Made by a program: the position numbers and the translations under genes. A stretch of 64,000 nucleotides of DNA from Phycisphaerae bacterium RAS1 (GTDB lineage: Bacteria; Planctomycetota; Phycisphaerae; UBA1845; Fen-1342): contig SMLU01000002.1 of NCBI GenBank assembly GCA_007859745.1, positions 488,942 through 552,941 of the forward strand, written 5' to 3'. Positions within the stretch are counted from its first letter, which is position 1, and each line of letters opens with the position of its first letter. The notes beneath the pieces were generated by a model. That model was not told where the DNA came from. It made no database searches and worked only from the letters and a program-made list of their open reading frames with translations. Positions 1-8,569 of this stretch are shown here, piece by piece.

Positions 1-891
1 TGGTGGTACGCGGTCGTCGAATTCAACCGGCTCTATTTCGAAGTTCGCGATGCGGCGTGGATGCCCTCGCTGCGTATGTGGCGGTTTTTTGAGCAGCCGC
101 TGACGCCGCTGGCCGGGGTCGGCCTGCTGGCGCTCGCGGGGGCAGTGCTGCACGTTCTGCGGGTTCGTGCCTGCTCAGACCACGCTGATTCGAGCCAATC
201 GGGTGGCGGCCGTCCGAAGGACTTCATCGTCGTGCCGCTCTGGCTGGTCCTGTCCGTGTACCTGATTCTGGTGAGCGGCGGCGTCCTGGCGTATCACCTG
301 GCGCCGCTGCTGCCGCCGCTCGCGCTGCTGGCGCTGTCGGCCGTGGGGCGGCTGGCGGGTGGGGGCAGTTTGGCGCGGGCGATTGTCCGACGCCCGTCGG
401 CGGCGATTGTCGTGGCGCTCCTGGCGGGGATTTGCATCAACGTGTATTCGGACAGCCTCAGCTTTGCCCGCAAGGCGTGGAGCACGAAAACGCACTGGTA
501 TTCCCCGGGCTGGGCTCAGCCGCCGGAGTTTGTTGAGCAGGCGGAGGTGATCCGGTCCATGACGACGGCGAGCGACACGATCTATGTCTGGGGATGGGAT
601 CCAGGGCTGTATCGATTCACGCTGCGGCGCTGCTGTTCGCGACACGCGACGCTGGAGAAGGTCTCGCAGATTGCGCCGCGCGGGGGGTTCATCCTGTCGG
701 CGGCCGTGGGCGATATCCGCGCGCGCCGGCCGGCGGTGGTGGCGATGTCGGCGGCGGACCACGAGCAACTGCGGTGCGGGGCGACGGCTGAATTCGCATC
801 GTGGCTCGCGGCGAATTATGAGCTTGCGGCGGAAGTTCGCGGAATGCGGATTCTCCGCGTCAGGCTGGCGGGGCGCGAGACGACACGCTGA
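1..891 (+). CDS. Polytopic membrane protein, glycosyltransferase-39-like, C-terminal part (5' end outside window)
   Basis: The frame is open from base 1 (WWYAVVEFNRLYF...) to TGA at 889-891, so the gene enters from the left edge and only its last 296 codons are visible. There are hydrophobic segments around bases 100-160, 230-340 and 400-440, and then a soluble tail containing IYVWGWDPGLYRFTLRR, like the periplasmic C-terminal domain of PMT/ArnT-type glycosyltransferases, which transfer lipid-linked sugars outside the membrane. The catalytic N-terminal loop is not visible, so the family assignment rests on topology and this tail. Other polytopic membrane proteins remain possible. A family A repeat follows 17 bp after the stop. 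Confidence 0.6.
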   Translation, partial: WWYAVVEFNRLYFEVRDAAWMPSLRMWRFFEQPLTPLAGVGLLALAGAVLHVLRVRACSDHADSSQSGGGRPKDFIVVPLWLVLSVYLILVSGGVLAYHLAPLLPPLALLALSAVGRLAGGGSLARAIVRRPSAAIVVALLAGICINVYSDSLSFARKAWSTKTHWYSPGWAQPPEFVEQAEVIRSMTTASDTIYVWGWDPGLYRFTLRRCCSRHATLEKVSQIAPRGGFILSAAVGDIRARRPAVVAMSAADHEQLRCGATAEFASWLAANYELAAEVRGMRILRVRLAGRETTR

Positions 892-908
892 CAGGCGGCG
901 TCGCAATC

Positions 909-987
909 TTCCGAGCCGCGACCGTGAGGGAGCGGTTCATCACGACAAACAGAAGAACCGCTTGCTAACGCGCGCGGCTCGGATTGA
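909..987. repeat. Family A palindromic intergenic repeat, copy 1
   Basis: Imperfect inverted repeat. The left arm reads ccgagccgcgaccgtgaggg and the right arm ends in cgcgcgcggctcgga, around a variable centre with aaccgcttgc. The same unit recurs at 6058, 22675, 39861 and 45768, always between genes or at a gene edge. It lies just after the stop of the left-edge gene. No gene is seen between 892 and 1374. That stretch holds this repeat, the half family C unit at 1011 and the leader of the next gene. Confidence 0.85.
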
Positions 988-1010
988 ATCGCCGGTTCTG
1001 GGATAGCCTC

Positions 1011-1048
1011 ACGTCAACCCGCCGCTTAGGCGCGGCAGGTTCGGACAG
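1011..1048. repeat. Family C repeat, single right half, diverged
   Basis: The sequence acgtcaacccgccgc...ggttcggacag matches the right half of the full family C units at 26576, 44318, 51065 and 60127, with substitutions (cttaggcgcggcagg instead of cttggcgcggcgg). The left half is absent, so this is a decayed or partial copy. Confidence 0.7.
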
Positions 1049-1374
1049 ACGGCGACAATCCGGCTTGCTTTCGCGCCAAGATGGTACATACTTCCAATAG
1101 ACTCGGACTCCGCGGCTTCGGCGCGGGCGCCGCAGGCCGGCTGGTTCGTGCTGCAGGTCGCGGAGTCCTAACAGCAACATCGTGGTGATCGCGCGTCGGC
1201 CCGTGGCGGTCGCGTAGGCTTGTGCGCCGAGTTTGTCGGCGCTGCCGCTTCAAACCGGCGCGGGCGGGTTGCGCGCGGCGCTCCGTCGGGGGTGGGCGAT
1301 TGGGGGGTGCGCGCTCCGTGTCGCCCGCCGCGGCGGAGAACATGTCTTTTTGGGCGCAGCGCGGAGGTCAACTC

Positions 1375-4300
1375 ATGCACTCACGTGTCACCCGCCGTCG
1401 CGCGGCGCGTGCTGACGGCGCCGCGGGGTTCTTGTGGACCGCTTTTTTGTTCCTAGTTGTGGCGGCGGCGCTGCTGTGGTACAGCGCGCCGGCGCATGCG
1501 ATCACCATCCTGTGGCAGGCCCCCAACACGGACATCACGCTCAACTTGCCCTTCGGGACGATCGAGTTCGAGGATCCGTTGAGCGGGGCCGAGACGCTCG
1601 GCGGGTATCGAGTGGTCGAATGGCGCGATGCGGACTACGGCCCCGGCCCGTCCTACGAGGACTGGACCGTGTCTCACCCGGGCGCGATCGACGGAAATGC
1701 GTCCGAAATCTGGCTCCGTTCGAACGGCCACTCGGCCTGGACCAGCACCAATCTGCCGACCGCGACCGTCGCAATCACGATGGACGGCGACGACAACGAC
1801 GGAATCGCCGAAATCCTGGTGGACAACACGCTCGTCGCGCGGCTCGACATGGGGAACGCCCTGCCGCCCGATACGGCGCTGATCATCGTCAAAAACCTGG
1901 CCGTGGCCGCCCACACGATTCAAGTGGACGACAAGGGCATCGGCCCCAGCAACTACGGCGACGAAGTGCACATCGGCGGCGCCGCCGCGCTGCAGCCCCC
2001 GCTGCCGAAATGGGAGCAGCCACCGCAGCCCGGCGATCCGGGCAATGTTTTCTACGGCTGGAACGAATACAGCGTCATCAACGGCTCGCACATTGTGGCG
2101 GATGACTGGGTATGTCAGAACCAGGATCCGATCATTGCGATTCGCTGGTGGGGCTCGTTCCTGGGTTGGACGCAGAGCACGCCGCCGGTGATGGCCCCGG
2201 CGCGATTCCGGCTGACCATCTGGACGGACGTGCCGGCCGGCTCGCAGACGGATTTCAGTCATCCCGGACAGGTTGTCTGGGAGACGGATTGTGCGAACTT
2301 CACGACGCAATTCGTCGGCTGGGACCTCGATCCGCGCAGCGGGATGTACGAAGCCTGCTTCCTCTTCGAGCAGCAGCTCACTCCCGACCAGTACTTCTAT
2401 CAAACCGGACCGGACCAGATTCTCTGGCTCGGCGTCGCGGCGCAATATGACCTCGGGATGCCGCCGAATCCGTTCGGCTGGAAGACCCGGCCGCGCGACG
2501 CGACTTCGCTGGCGCCGGACGACGCCGTGATCATCGTCTGGCCGCTCGATCCGCACATCGGAATGCTGTACGACCAGGGCTTCCCGATCTACTGGCCGAC
2601 GCCGGATGAGTCCTGGGACATGGCGTTTGAGCTGAGCTCACGATCCAGCGGACAGGGGATCAAGTGGGACCAGCCGCCGATGTTCAGCCCGCAGTCGCCT
2701 TATCCGAACTGCTTCTGGGGCTGGGACGAGCTGTCGCACTACGCGTGCTGCCAGATCATGGCGGACGACTATCTCTGCTCTGATGCGCGACCGATTACGG
2801 ACATCCACTGGTGGGGTTCCTACCGTGACTGGCAGGAACCGATCCCGCCGCCGTTCGCACCAGACATGTTCCGCATCGGTATCTGGACCGACGTGCCGGT
2901 CGGGCCGGGCAACCCGTTCAGTCATCCGGGGCAGATGATCCGGGAGTGGATCGTGCCGCGCGGCGCGCTGAACGAGCGCATCGTCGGCTGCGACTACTTC
3001 ATCACCATGCCGTTCCCGGATGCGTGTTTCCAGTACGACTTCATCATTCCGCCGGGCGAGTGGTGGCAGCAGCCGCCCATGCCGCATCCGACGGTGTACT
3101 GGGTCAGCATTGCAGCCTGGTACGTGCAGGGTCCGCCGTCGATGTGGCCGTGGGGCTGGAAGACGCGCGAGCACTTCTTCAATGACGACGCGGTGCGCAT
3201 CCTCGCGCCGCCCGCGCCGGTTCCCGGCATGTTCTACGAGTTCGGCGAGCCGCTCTTCAATCTCGGCGAATCCTGGGACATGGCCTTTCGGCTGACGACC
3301 GAGGCGACCGGCGATCCGTATCTGAAATGGTCGCAGCCGCCGGTCGGCATCACGCCGATCGACGCCCTGCGCGGCTGGAACGAGCCGTCGCGCTACAACG
3401 GCCCGCAGATCGCCGCGGACGACTGGGTGTGCAACACCGACCAGCCGGTGACCGACATTCACTGGTGGGGCTCGTTCCTCGGGTGGACGGACCGCGAGCC
3501 GCCGTCCGACGCGGCGACGCAATACCACATCGCCATCTGGACCGACGTGCCGAGCGGGCCGAACGAGCCGTTCAGCCATCCGGGCGTGGTGCTTTGGGAG
3601 ACGCTGTGCACGAACCCGACGATGACGTTCGTGGGTCACGACTTTGATCCGCGCAACCCGGGCACGCCGCCCGAAGCGTGCTTCAAGTTCGACTTCGTTC
3701 TGCCGCAAAGCGCCTGGTTCTATCAGGGACCGGGCCAGCATGTTTACTGGATCAGCATTGCGGCGGTGTATCCGGATGGGTCGCTGGTGACCTACCCGTT
3801 CGGCATGAAGACGCGCCCGCGGGTGGATTCGCAGTCGCCGGATGACGCAGTGCGCATCTTCAGTCCGACCGTGCCGGTGATCGGCGAGCCGTATGTCCTC
3901 GGCGAGCCGCTCTTCTGGCCGGAGCCGTTTGATTCGTGGGATCTGTGCTTCACGCTGACGACGCACGAGATTCCGCCGGAGGTGTATCCGAAGTGGACGC
4001 AGCTTCCGCACGAGACGCAGCAGGGCTTCGACGCCGCGTCCGATCTGTACTGGACCGGCGGCGGGCCGGTTGAGTTGAAGTGGATTCAGACTCCGAATCC
4101 GCAGCTTCCGGGTTTGCACGCGCACGACGCGTCGCTCACTCCGCCGACCACGCTGGCCGACCAGTGGCAATGCGAAGGCGGCGTGGTGACCGACCTGCAC
4201 TGGTGGGGCAACTACGAGCTCGACGACACGGGCGCAGAGTTGCGCGGGTCAGGCGTCCAGACGTTCCACCTGAGCATCCACGCCAACATCCCCGGCGCGC

Positions 4301-5946
4301 CGTGGTGCCTGCCGGGCGCCGAGCTGTGGTCGTTCAACGCGCCGTTTGCCGTCGTCGATGAGACCGCGACCGGCACGACGAACAACGAAGGCAGCATGAT
4401 TTACTTCTACAGCTACGTGCTGCCGACGCCGTTCGCGCAGACGGCTGGATCGATCTACTGGGTCGATATCACGGCCAATTCCAACAACACCGCCAACCCG
4501 GCGATGTGGCGCTGGCAGGAGCATTCGCGGGCGCCGATTCCGCGGCTTTGCCCGGCGGCCAAGCGGACGGGCACGGGCCCGTGGACATCGATCGGCTGGA
4601 CGACGATCCCGCCGACCTATACCGACCTGGCTTTTGCGGTCACGTCGACGCCGGTGCTGCATGAGGTGAACAAGGTTGTCGCAGACGACTTCATCTCCGA
4701 TGGGCGGCCGATTCGCGGGCTGCGCTACTGGGGCAGCTACTTCGACGACCGCTATGCACCGGGGCCGGTGATTGATCCGTTGCATGTCGTGGACGGCTGG
4801 CTGGTCAGCTTCCACGAAGGCCGGGTCGAGCCGGCGGGACTTCCGAATTGTCCGCCGGGCGTGCCGGCCGATCCGTCGCCGACCGTGCTGGGCGTCTACT
4901 TCGCGCCCGCTTCGGCGGTGGTGATCACGCCGACCAGCACGTTCGATTGTTTCAACCGGCAGGTGTATCGCTACGAGATCAACCTGTCCCAGTGCTGCCT
5001 GCTGTGCGCCGAGGTCGATCCGCGAAACGGCGCCATTCCCGCGACGTCCGACGCCTTCTTCGAAGTCAGCGGCTACCGCTACTGGCTCGACATCCAGGCG
5101 GTGACCGGCGTCGAGTGGCTGCCGCCGGATTGCGTGATGCGGCCGACCGGCCACCTGCCGTCCGACCAGACGGCGGACGGGCACTTCTGGGGCTGGCACA
5201 CCAGCCGGGCGACAACCATGCCGACCTGGCTCGATGAAGCCTGCACCGGCATGATCGTTGACTTCACGCCGTACCCACCTGCGTGCTGGGACTACGGCCA
5301 GTGGATCAAGCAGCCGTGGCTGTGTCCGACGCCGCCACCGCCGGTGAACATGGCGTTTGAGCTGCTGACAAATGTCGCGCCCGGGCCGCAGGCGTGTTGC
5401 CTGGCGGACGGGACATGCATCGACGTGATGCCGCTGACGTGCGTCCTCACGCACAACGGCACGCCGCGCGGACCGGGCACGACCTGTGCCACGGTTCCGC
5501 CGCTGGTGATGCAGCATCCGGCGGATGTCACGGCGTGCGAAGGCGACTCGGTGACGTTCACGGTGATTGCGTGCGGTGCGCCGACGTTGACCTACCAGTG
5601 GCGACTGGACGGTTCGGACATCAGCGGCGCGACCGCGAGCTCGTACACGATCAACCCGGTCGGCACGGGGCACGCGGGAAGCTATGACTGCGTCGTGACG
5701 AACGCGAGCGGCTCGGCCACGAGCAATGCCGCGGTGCTGACGGTCTGGCGCAAGTGCGACTCGAACTGCGACGGCAACGTGAACATCCTGGACATCAACC
5801 CGTTCATCCTGGCGATCAACAGCCAGGCGGCCTGGGAGGCGGCCTACGATTGCGACTACTTCTGCGCTAACGACATCAACGGCGACGGCGTGGTGAACAT
5901 CCTGGACATCAACCCGTTCGTCGCGTGCCTGACGCAGGGACAATAG
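1375..5946 (+). CDS. Large secreted repeat protein with Ig-like and C-terminal dockerin-like modules
   Basis: A protein of 1523 residues, start chosen at ATG 1375 because GGAGG lies 7 bp upstream and the product then begins with an Arg-rich n-region, a hydrophobic helix and an APAHA cleavage site. Five related segments of about 200 residues follow (near bases 2010, 2660, 3325, 4080 and 4675), each with an ADD(W/Y/F) element, a WWGS or YWGS element and usually a KWxQPP opening and an IWTDVP strand. Then come one six-Cys motif (QACCLADGTC), an Ig-like domain (about bases 5510-5745, with YQW and GSYDCVV) and a tail with two EF-hand loops (DSNCDGNVNILDIN and DINGDGVVNILDIN). It is probably exported and surface-associated; its ligand is unknown. 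Dockerin-type tails suggest calcium binding or attachment, but no cohesin is seen in the window. Confidence 0.85.
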   Translation: MHSRVTRRRAARADGAAGFLWTAFLFLVVAAALLWYSAPAHAITILWQAPNTDITLNLPFGTIEFEDPLSGAETLGGYRVVEWRDADYGPGPSYEDWTVSHPGAIDGNASEIWLRSNGHSAWTSTNLPTATVAITMDGDDNDGIAEILVDNTLVARLDMGNALPPDTALIIVKNLAVAAHTIQVDDKGIGPSNYGDEVHIGGAAALQPPLPKWEQPPQPGDPGNVFYGWNEYSVINGSHIVADDWVCQNQDPIIAIRWWGSFLGWTQSTPPVMAPARFRLTIWTDVPAGSQTDFSHPGQVVWETDCANFTTQFVGWDLDPRSGMYEACFLFEQQLTPDQYFYQTGPDQILWLGVAAQYDLGMPPNPFGWKTRPRDATSLAPDDAVIIVWPLDPHIGMLYDQGFPIYWPTPDESWDMAFELSSRSSGQGIKWDQPPMFSPQSPYPNCFWGWDELSHYACCQIMADDYLCSDARPITDIHWWGSYRDWQEPIPPPFAPDMFRIGIWTDVPVGPGNPFSHPGQMIREWIVPRGALNERIVGCDYFITMPFPDACFQYDFIIPPGEWWQQPPMPHPTVYWVSIAAWYVQGPPSMWPWGWKTREHFFNDDAVRILAPPAPVPGMFYEFGEPLFNLGESWDMAFRLTTEATGDPYLKWSQPPVGITPIDALRGWNEPSRYNGPQIAADDWVCNTDQPVTDIHWWGSFLGWTDREPPSDAATQYHIAIWTDVPSGPNEPFSHPGVVLWETLCTNPTMTFVGHDFDPRNPGTPPEACFKFDFVLPQSAWFYQGPGQHVYWISIAAVYPDGSLVTYPFGMKTRPRVDSQSPDDAVRIFSPTVPVIGEPYVLGEPLFWPEPFDSWDLCFTLTTHEIPPEVYPKWTQLPHETQQGFDAASDLYWTGGGPVELKWIQTPNPQLPGLHAHDASLTPPTTLADQWQCEGGVVTDLHWWGNYELDDTGAELRGSGVQTFHLSIHANIPGAPWCLPGAELWSFNAPFAVVDETATGTTNNEGSMIYFYSYVLPTPFAQTAGSIYWVDITANSNNTANPAMWRWQEHSRAPIPRLCPAAKRTGTGPWTSIGWTTIPPTYTDLAFAVTSTPVLHEVNKVVADDFISDGRPIRGLRYWGSYFDDRYAPGPVIDPLHVVDGWLVSFHEGRVEPAGLPNCPPGVPADPSPTVLGVYFAPASAVVITPTSTFDCFNRQVYRYEINLSQCCLLCAEVDPRNGAIPATSDAFFEVSGYRYWLDIQAVTGVEWLPPDCVMRPTGHLPSDQTADGHFWGWHTSRATTMPTWLDEACTGMIVDFTPYPPACWDYGQWIKQPWLCPTPPPPVNMAFELLTNVAPGPQACCLADGTCIDVMPLTCVLTHNGTPRGPGTTCATVPPLVMQHPADVTACEGDSVTFTVIACGAPTLTYQWRLDGSDISGATASSYTINPVGTGHAGSYDCVVTNASGSATSNAAVLTVWRKCDSNCDGNVNILDINPFILAINSQAAWEAAYDCDYFCANDINGDGVVNILDINPFVACLTQGQ

Positions 5947-6057
5947 CACGCTGTGCCTGGGGGGAATAGGCGGGCTCGCGGAGACCCGGAGAGGCGCCGC
6001 ACCGATCCGAGGTCTTCCGCGGGCTCGCATTTTCTTGGCGGCAGCTCGTAGAGCTCT

Positions 6058-6126
6058 TTCCGAGCCGCGACCGTGAGGGAGCGGTGGCTCAAGAACCGCT
6101 TGCTTACGCGCGCGGCTCGGATCGAA
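6058..6126. repeat. Family A palindromic intergenic repeat, copy 2
   Basis: Left arm ccgagccgcgaccgtgaggg, core aagaaccgcttgcttacg, right arm cgcgcggctcgga. It is intact and highly similar to copy 3. It lies between the large exoprotein and the efflux locus. Apart from this copy, 5947-6304 holds no recognisable gene. Confidence 0.9.
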
Positions 6127-6304
6127 CCGGCGGTCTTGGACTAACGTCAAATCTGATGTTAAGCGCGGCGGCCCTTGCGGTGGCGCACCGTCGGTCTACA
6201 CTGCGCGGCGCCGCGGCAGTGCTCCGGCGGTCGCGCAGCGTGCGCGGCGGTCGCGCCGACACTGCCTGAGCCCAGCCGCATTGCAACCAAAGGGAAGGCG
6301 CATC

Positions 6305-6697
6305 ATGACTCTGTCGACCGGGTATCGCCGGCCATTCGGGTTGCTGCTTGCCGTCGGCCTCGCGAGCCGGGCGTTTGCCATGGATTCGCTGCTCGACGAT
6401 CGATCGGCGGCGCGCGGCGGAAGCGCTCCGCGCGCCGAACGCGCATCAGCTCTACCGGACCGGAGCGCCGCCCTGCTCGCCTTGTTGATCCGGTAGTCGA
6501 CGCCGGGACCGACGCCCCACTGGAACGACCGAAGTGAGCACCATAAGGTCGGCAACCAGAACATCCTGGAGTTCGGGCTGGCGCGTGAGATCGTGCACGG
6601 CCAGACGCTGAAGCTGGCGGCGGACGTCGGCCTTGACGATAACGACGACACCGACAATTTCGCGGCAAAGCTGCTGTACGCGATCGAGTGGGAATAA
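6305..6697 (+). pseudogene. Remnant of an outer-membrane transporter-like protein, interrupted by TAG
   Basis: From ATG 6305 the frame encodes an export signal (RRPFGLLLAVGLASRAFA) and about 40 further residues, and meets TAG at 6494-6496. The same frame then stays open to TAA at 6695-6697. That second part encodes NILEFGLAREIVHG, LKLAADVGLDDNDD and a final KLLYAIEWE, a typical last strand pair of a beta-barrel with an aromatic-rich C-terminus. Barrel families with such endings normally have some 250-300 residues, so most of the barrel is missing as well. This is most simply a decayed gene at the head of the efflux locus. A sequencing error would explain the stop but not the missing middle. 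The exact barrel family is inferred. Confidence 0.65.
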
Positions 6698-6762
6698 GGG
6701 CGGGCCGCATCGCTTCCCGCCCGGCCGTTCGGCGGCAGCCTGTGATCGGCATTCGGTAGCAC

Positions 6763-8289
6763 ATGAGTAGTGCCCGGTTCGGGATTCAGTGCCGTCGGCG
6801 AGTCTGCACACTCTTGCTCAGCGTGCTCGGCGGCTGCGCGGGCGGGGATCCGCAGCCTGATTACCAGCGCAGCGCCGACCTGATTGCCCAGCGCACGGGG
6901 GCGGCCGAGGTTTTCACTCCGGACGCGTCCGAGCGCACCGAGCAGAGAGTCGCCGAGCTGCTGCAAGGCGGGCTGACGGTCGGCGAGGCGGCTCAGGTTG
7001 CGCTGCTCAACAACCGGGGATTTCAGTCGCTGGTTGCCGAAATTGGCGCGTCGCGGGCGGACGTCGCGCAATCCGCCCTGCTCACGAACCCGACGCTGTC
7101 GCTCAGACTGCAATTCCCGGAGGGCGGTGGACTGACCGATCTGACCGTCGGATTCGCGGCGCAACTCGCGGATCTTTGGCAGATTCCGATTCGCAGGCAG
7201 CTCGCCGAGGCCGATCTCGAGCGCACGATCTACGCCGTCGGCCAGCGGGCGGTCGAGCTCGTCGCGGAGGTTCGCGCCCGCTGCTACCGCGTGCTGGCGC
7301 TCGAGGCGGCGTTGACCTACACGCAAGAGAATCTCCGTCTCGTGCAGCGCGCGGTGGCCCTGTCCGACGCGCAGTTTCAGGCGGGCGAGGTGAGCGCATT
7401 CGATGTGAATCTGGCGCGCACCGGCGCCCTGGATGTGCAGGAGGAGTTGATCGCCACGCGTGGATTGCTGGAGGCGGCGCGGGTCGACCTGGCCCAGGCG
7501 CTCGGTCTGAGCGCACGGATCGACGCGGTCCGCCTGGCCGACTCGCTGCCGGCGGCGGTCCAATCCTGGCCGGGGACGGACGTGCTGCTCGATCTCGCGC
7601 TTGATGAACGTTTTGACGTCCGTGTGGCGTGGTTCGCGGTGCAGCGGGCGGAAGCGGCGCTGCGGCTGGAGTGCCGGAAATTTCTGCCGGACGTTCAACT
7701 GGGTTTCGCGTTCGAGCGCGGCGAGCAGCGCGCCCTGCCCGAACGCAAGATTCTCGCGGACACGGCCCGCGCCTCGATCGCCGCCGGCCAACTGGCGGCG
7801 CCGACGATCCAGTCGCGCGGGCAGCGCGACATCGAACGATCTCAGATTATTGAGGCCAAGCTCGGCCCGACGCTGGCGCTCGCGCTTCCGATTTTCGATC
7901 AGAACCAGGCCCGGATCGCCAAGGCGCGCGTGCGCGTCCTTCAAGCGCGCAAGGAGTACGAGGCGCGCGTCGAAACAGTCGCGGCGGACATCCAGCGGGC
8001 CGCCGCCGGCGCCCGCACGGCGGCCGAGATGCTCGAATTCCAGCAGACCCGCGGGTTGACGCAGGCGCAGGCCACGGTGGACGGCGCGGAGCGGCGCTAC
8101 GAGGCCGGCGAGGAAGGCGTGCTGGTCCTGATCGAAGCGCAGGATTCGCTGGTCAGGCGCCGCCGCGCGTACGCAAACACCTTGCGCGATTACGCGGTGG
8201 CGCTGGCCCAATTGGAAGGCGCCGTCGGCGGACACGCGTTGCTGGCTCGCCGGGAGTCGCCCGCCACTCAACCGGCTGAGGAGCGTTGA
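6763..8289 (+). CDS. TolC-family outer-membrane efflux lipoprotein
   Basis: A protein of 508 residues, the usual size of an outer membrane factor of tripartite pumps. The N-terminus is a lipoprotein signal with a lipobox (SVLGGC, Cys near residue 26). Two long alpha-helical coiled-coil halves follow, each with the OEP-type pattern: ALLNNRGFQSLVAEIGASRADV in the first half and ARIAKARVRVLQARKEYEARV in the second, and an RRYEAGEEGVLVLIEAQ segment near the end. It would form the outer-membrane and periplasmic channel for the adaptor and RND pump encoded downstream. The stop codon abuts the ATG of the next small gene, which implies translational coupling. No strong ribosome binding site is seen before ATG 6763. 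Confidence 0.9.
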   Translation: MSSARFGIQCRRRVCTLLLSVLGGCAGGDPQPDYQRSADLIAQRTGAAEVFTPDASERTEQRVAELLQGGLTVGEAAQVALLNNRGFQSLVAEIGASRADVAQSALLTNPTLSLRLQFPEGGGLTDLTVGFAAQLADLWQIPIRRQLAEADLERTIYAVGQRAVELVAEVRARCYRVLALEAALTYTQENLRLVQRAVALSDAQFQAGEVSAFDVNLARTGALDVQEELIATRGLLEAARVDLAQALGLSARIDAVRLADSLPAAVQSWPGTDVLLDLALDERFDVRVAWFAVQRAEAALRLECRKFLPDVQLGFAFERGEQRALPERKILADTARASIAAGQLAAPTIQSRGQRDIERSQIIEAKLGPTLALALPIFDQNQARIAKARVRVLQARKEYEARVETVAADIQRAAAGARTAAEMLEFQQTRGLTQAQATVDGAERRYEAGEEGVLVLIEAQDSLVRRRRAYANTLRDYAVALAQLEGAVGGHALLARRESPATQPAEER

Positions 8290-8445
8290 ATGCGACCCGT
8301 GTTTCGTGTGGCCGTTTCGACCCTGTTGGCGGCGCTGAGCACCAGCGCTGTCGGCTGCGCCGCCGCTGACCCCGGCGCCGCCAACCCGTTAGTGACGTTT
8401 TCGGCAGACTTTCTAAGGCAATGGCTGGCCGCGTTTCTGCTCTAG
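8290..8445 (+). CDS. Small (51-residue) putative lipoprotein in the efflux operon
   Basis: The ATG at 8290 follows immediately after the TGA of the outer membrane factor. The product has a short positively charged start, a hydrophobic stretch and a lipobox-like TSAVGC (Cys near residue 23). The mature part is only about 28 residues and ends in FSADFLRQWLAAFLL, an amphipathic or hydrophobic C-terminal helix. The zero-gap coupling and the lipoprotein architecture support a real gene. I recognise no named family. It could be a small membrane partner of the pump. A family B repeat begins a few bases after its stop. Confidence 0.6.
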   Translation: MRPVFRVAVSTLLAALSTSAVGCAAADPGAANPLVTFSADFLRQWLAAFLL

Positions 8446-8449
8446 TGTT

Positions 8450-8516
8450 TCGGGTGGAACGGGCATCTTGCCCGCACCTGATGCGCCCGGGACGGGCGAG
8501 ACGCCCGTCCCCCCCA
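8450..8516. repeat. Family B palindromic repeat, copy 1
   Basis: The left part reads gggtggaacgggcatcttgc and the right part gggacgggcgagacgcccgt. The unit consists of two small palindromes (gggcatcttgccc and gacgggcgagacgcccgtc) separated by a short spacer. It sits between the small lipoprotein gene and the adaptor gene and would form a stable hairpin inside the operon transcript. Confidence 0.85.
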
Positions 8517-8569
8517 TGATGCACCGCTTTCTAGCCAGCTACGCTAGCCCGGCGGCGAGGAGCTGTGTG

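Noticed and set aside
4249-6150. Long minus-strand frames opposite the exoprotein at 1375 (also 1453-2556 and 2638-4200)
   Set aside because: They are rich in Arg/His/Ala with no recognisable domain, a typical shadow of GC-rich coding DNA on the other strand.
6196-8271. Minus-strand frame of about 690 codons opposite the TolC-family gene
   Set aside because: The plus-strand protein has lipobox and OMF helices. The opposite frame has no family features.
8450-8569. Upstream extension of the adaptor start through the family B repeat
   Set aside because: It would place repeat-encoded residues before the signal peptide. ATG 8570 has an excellent ribosome binding site.
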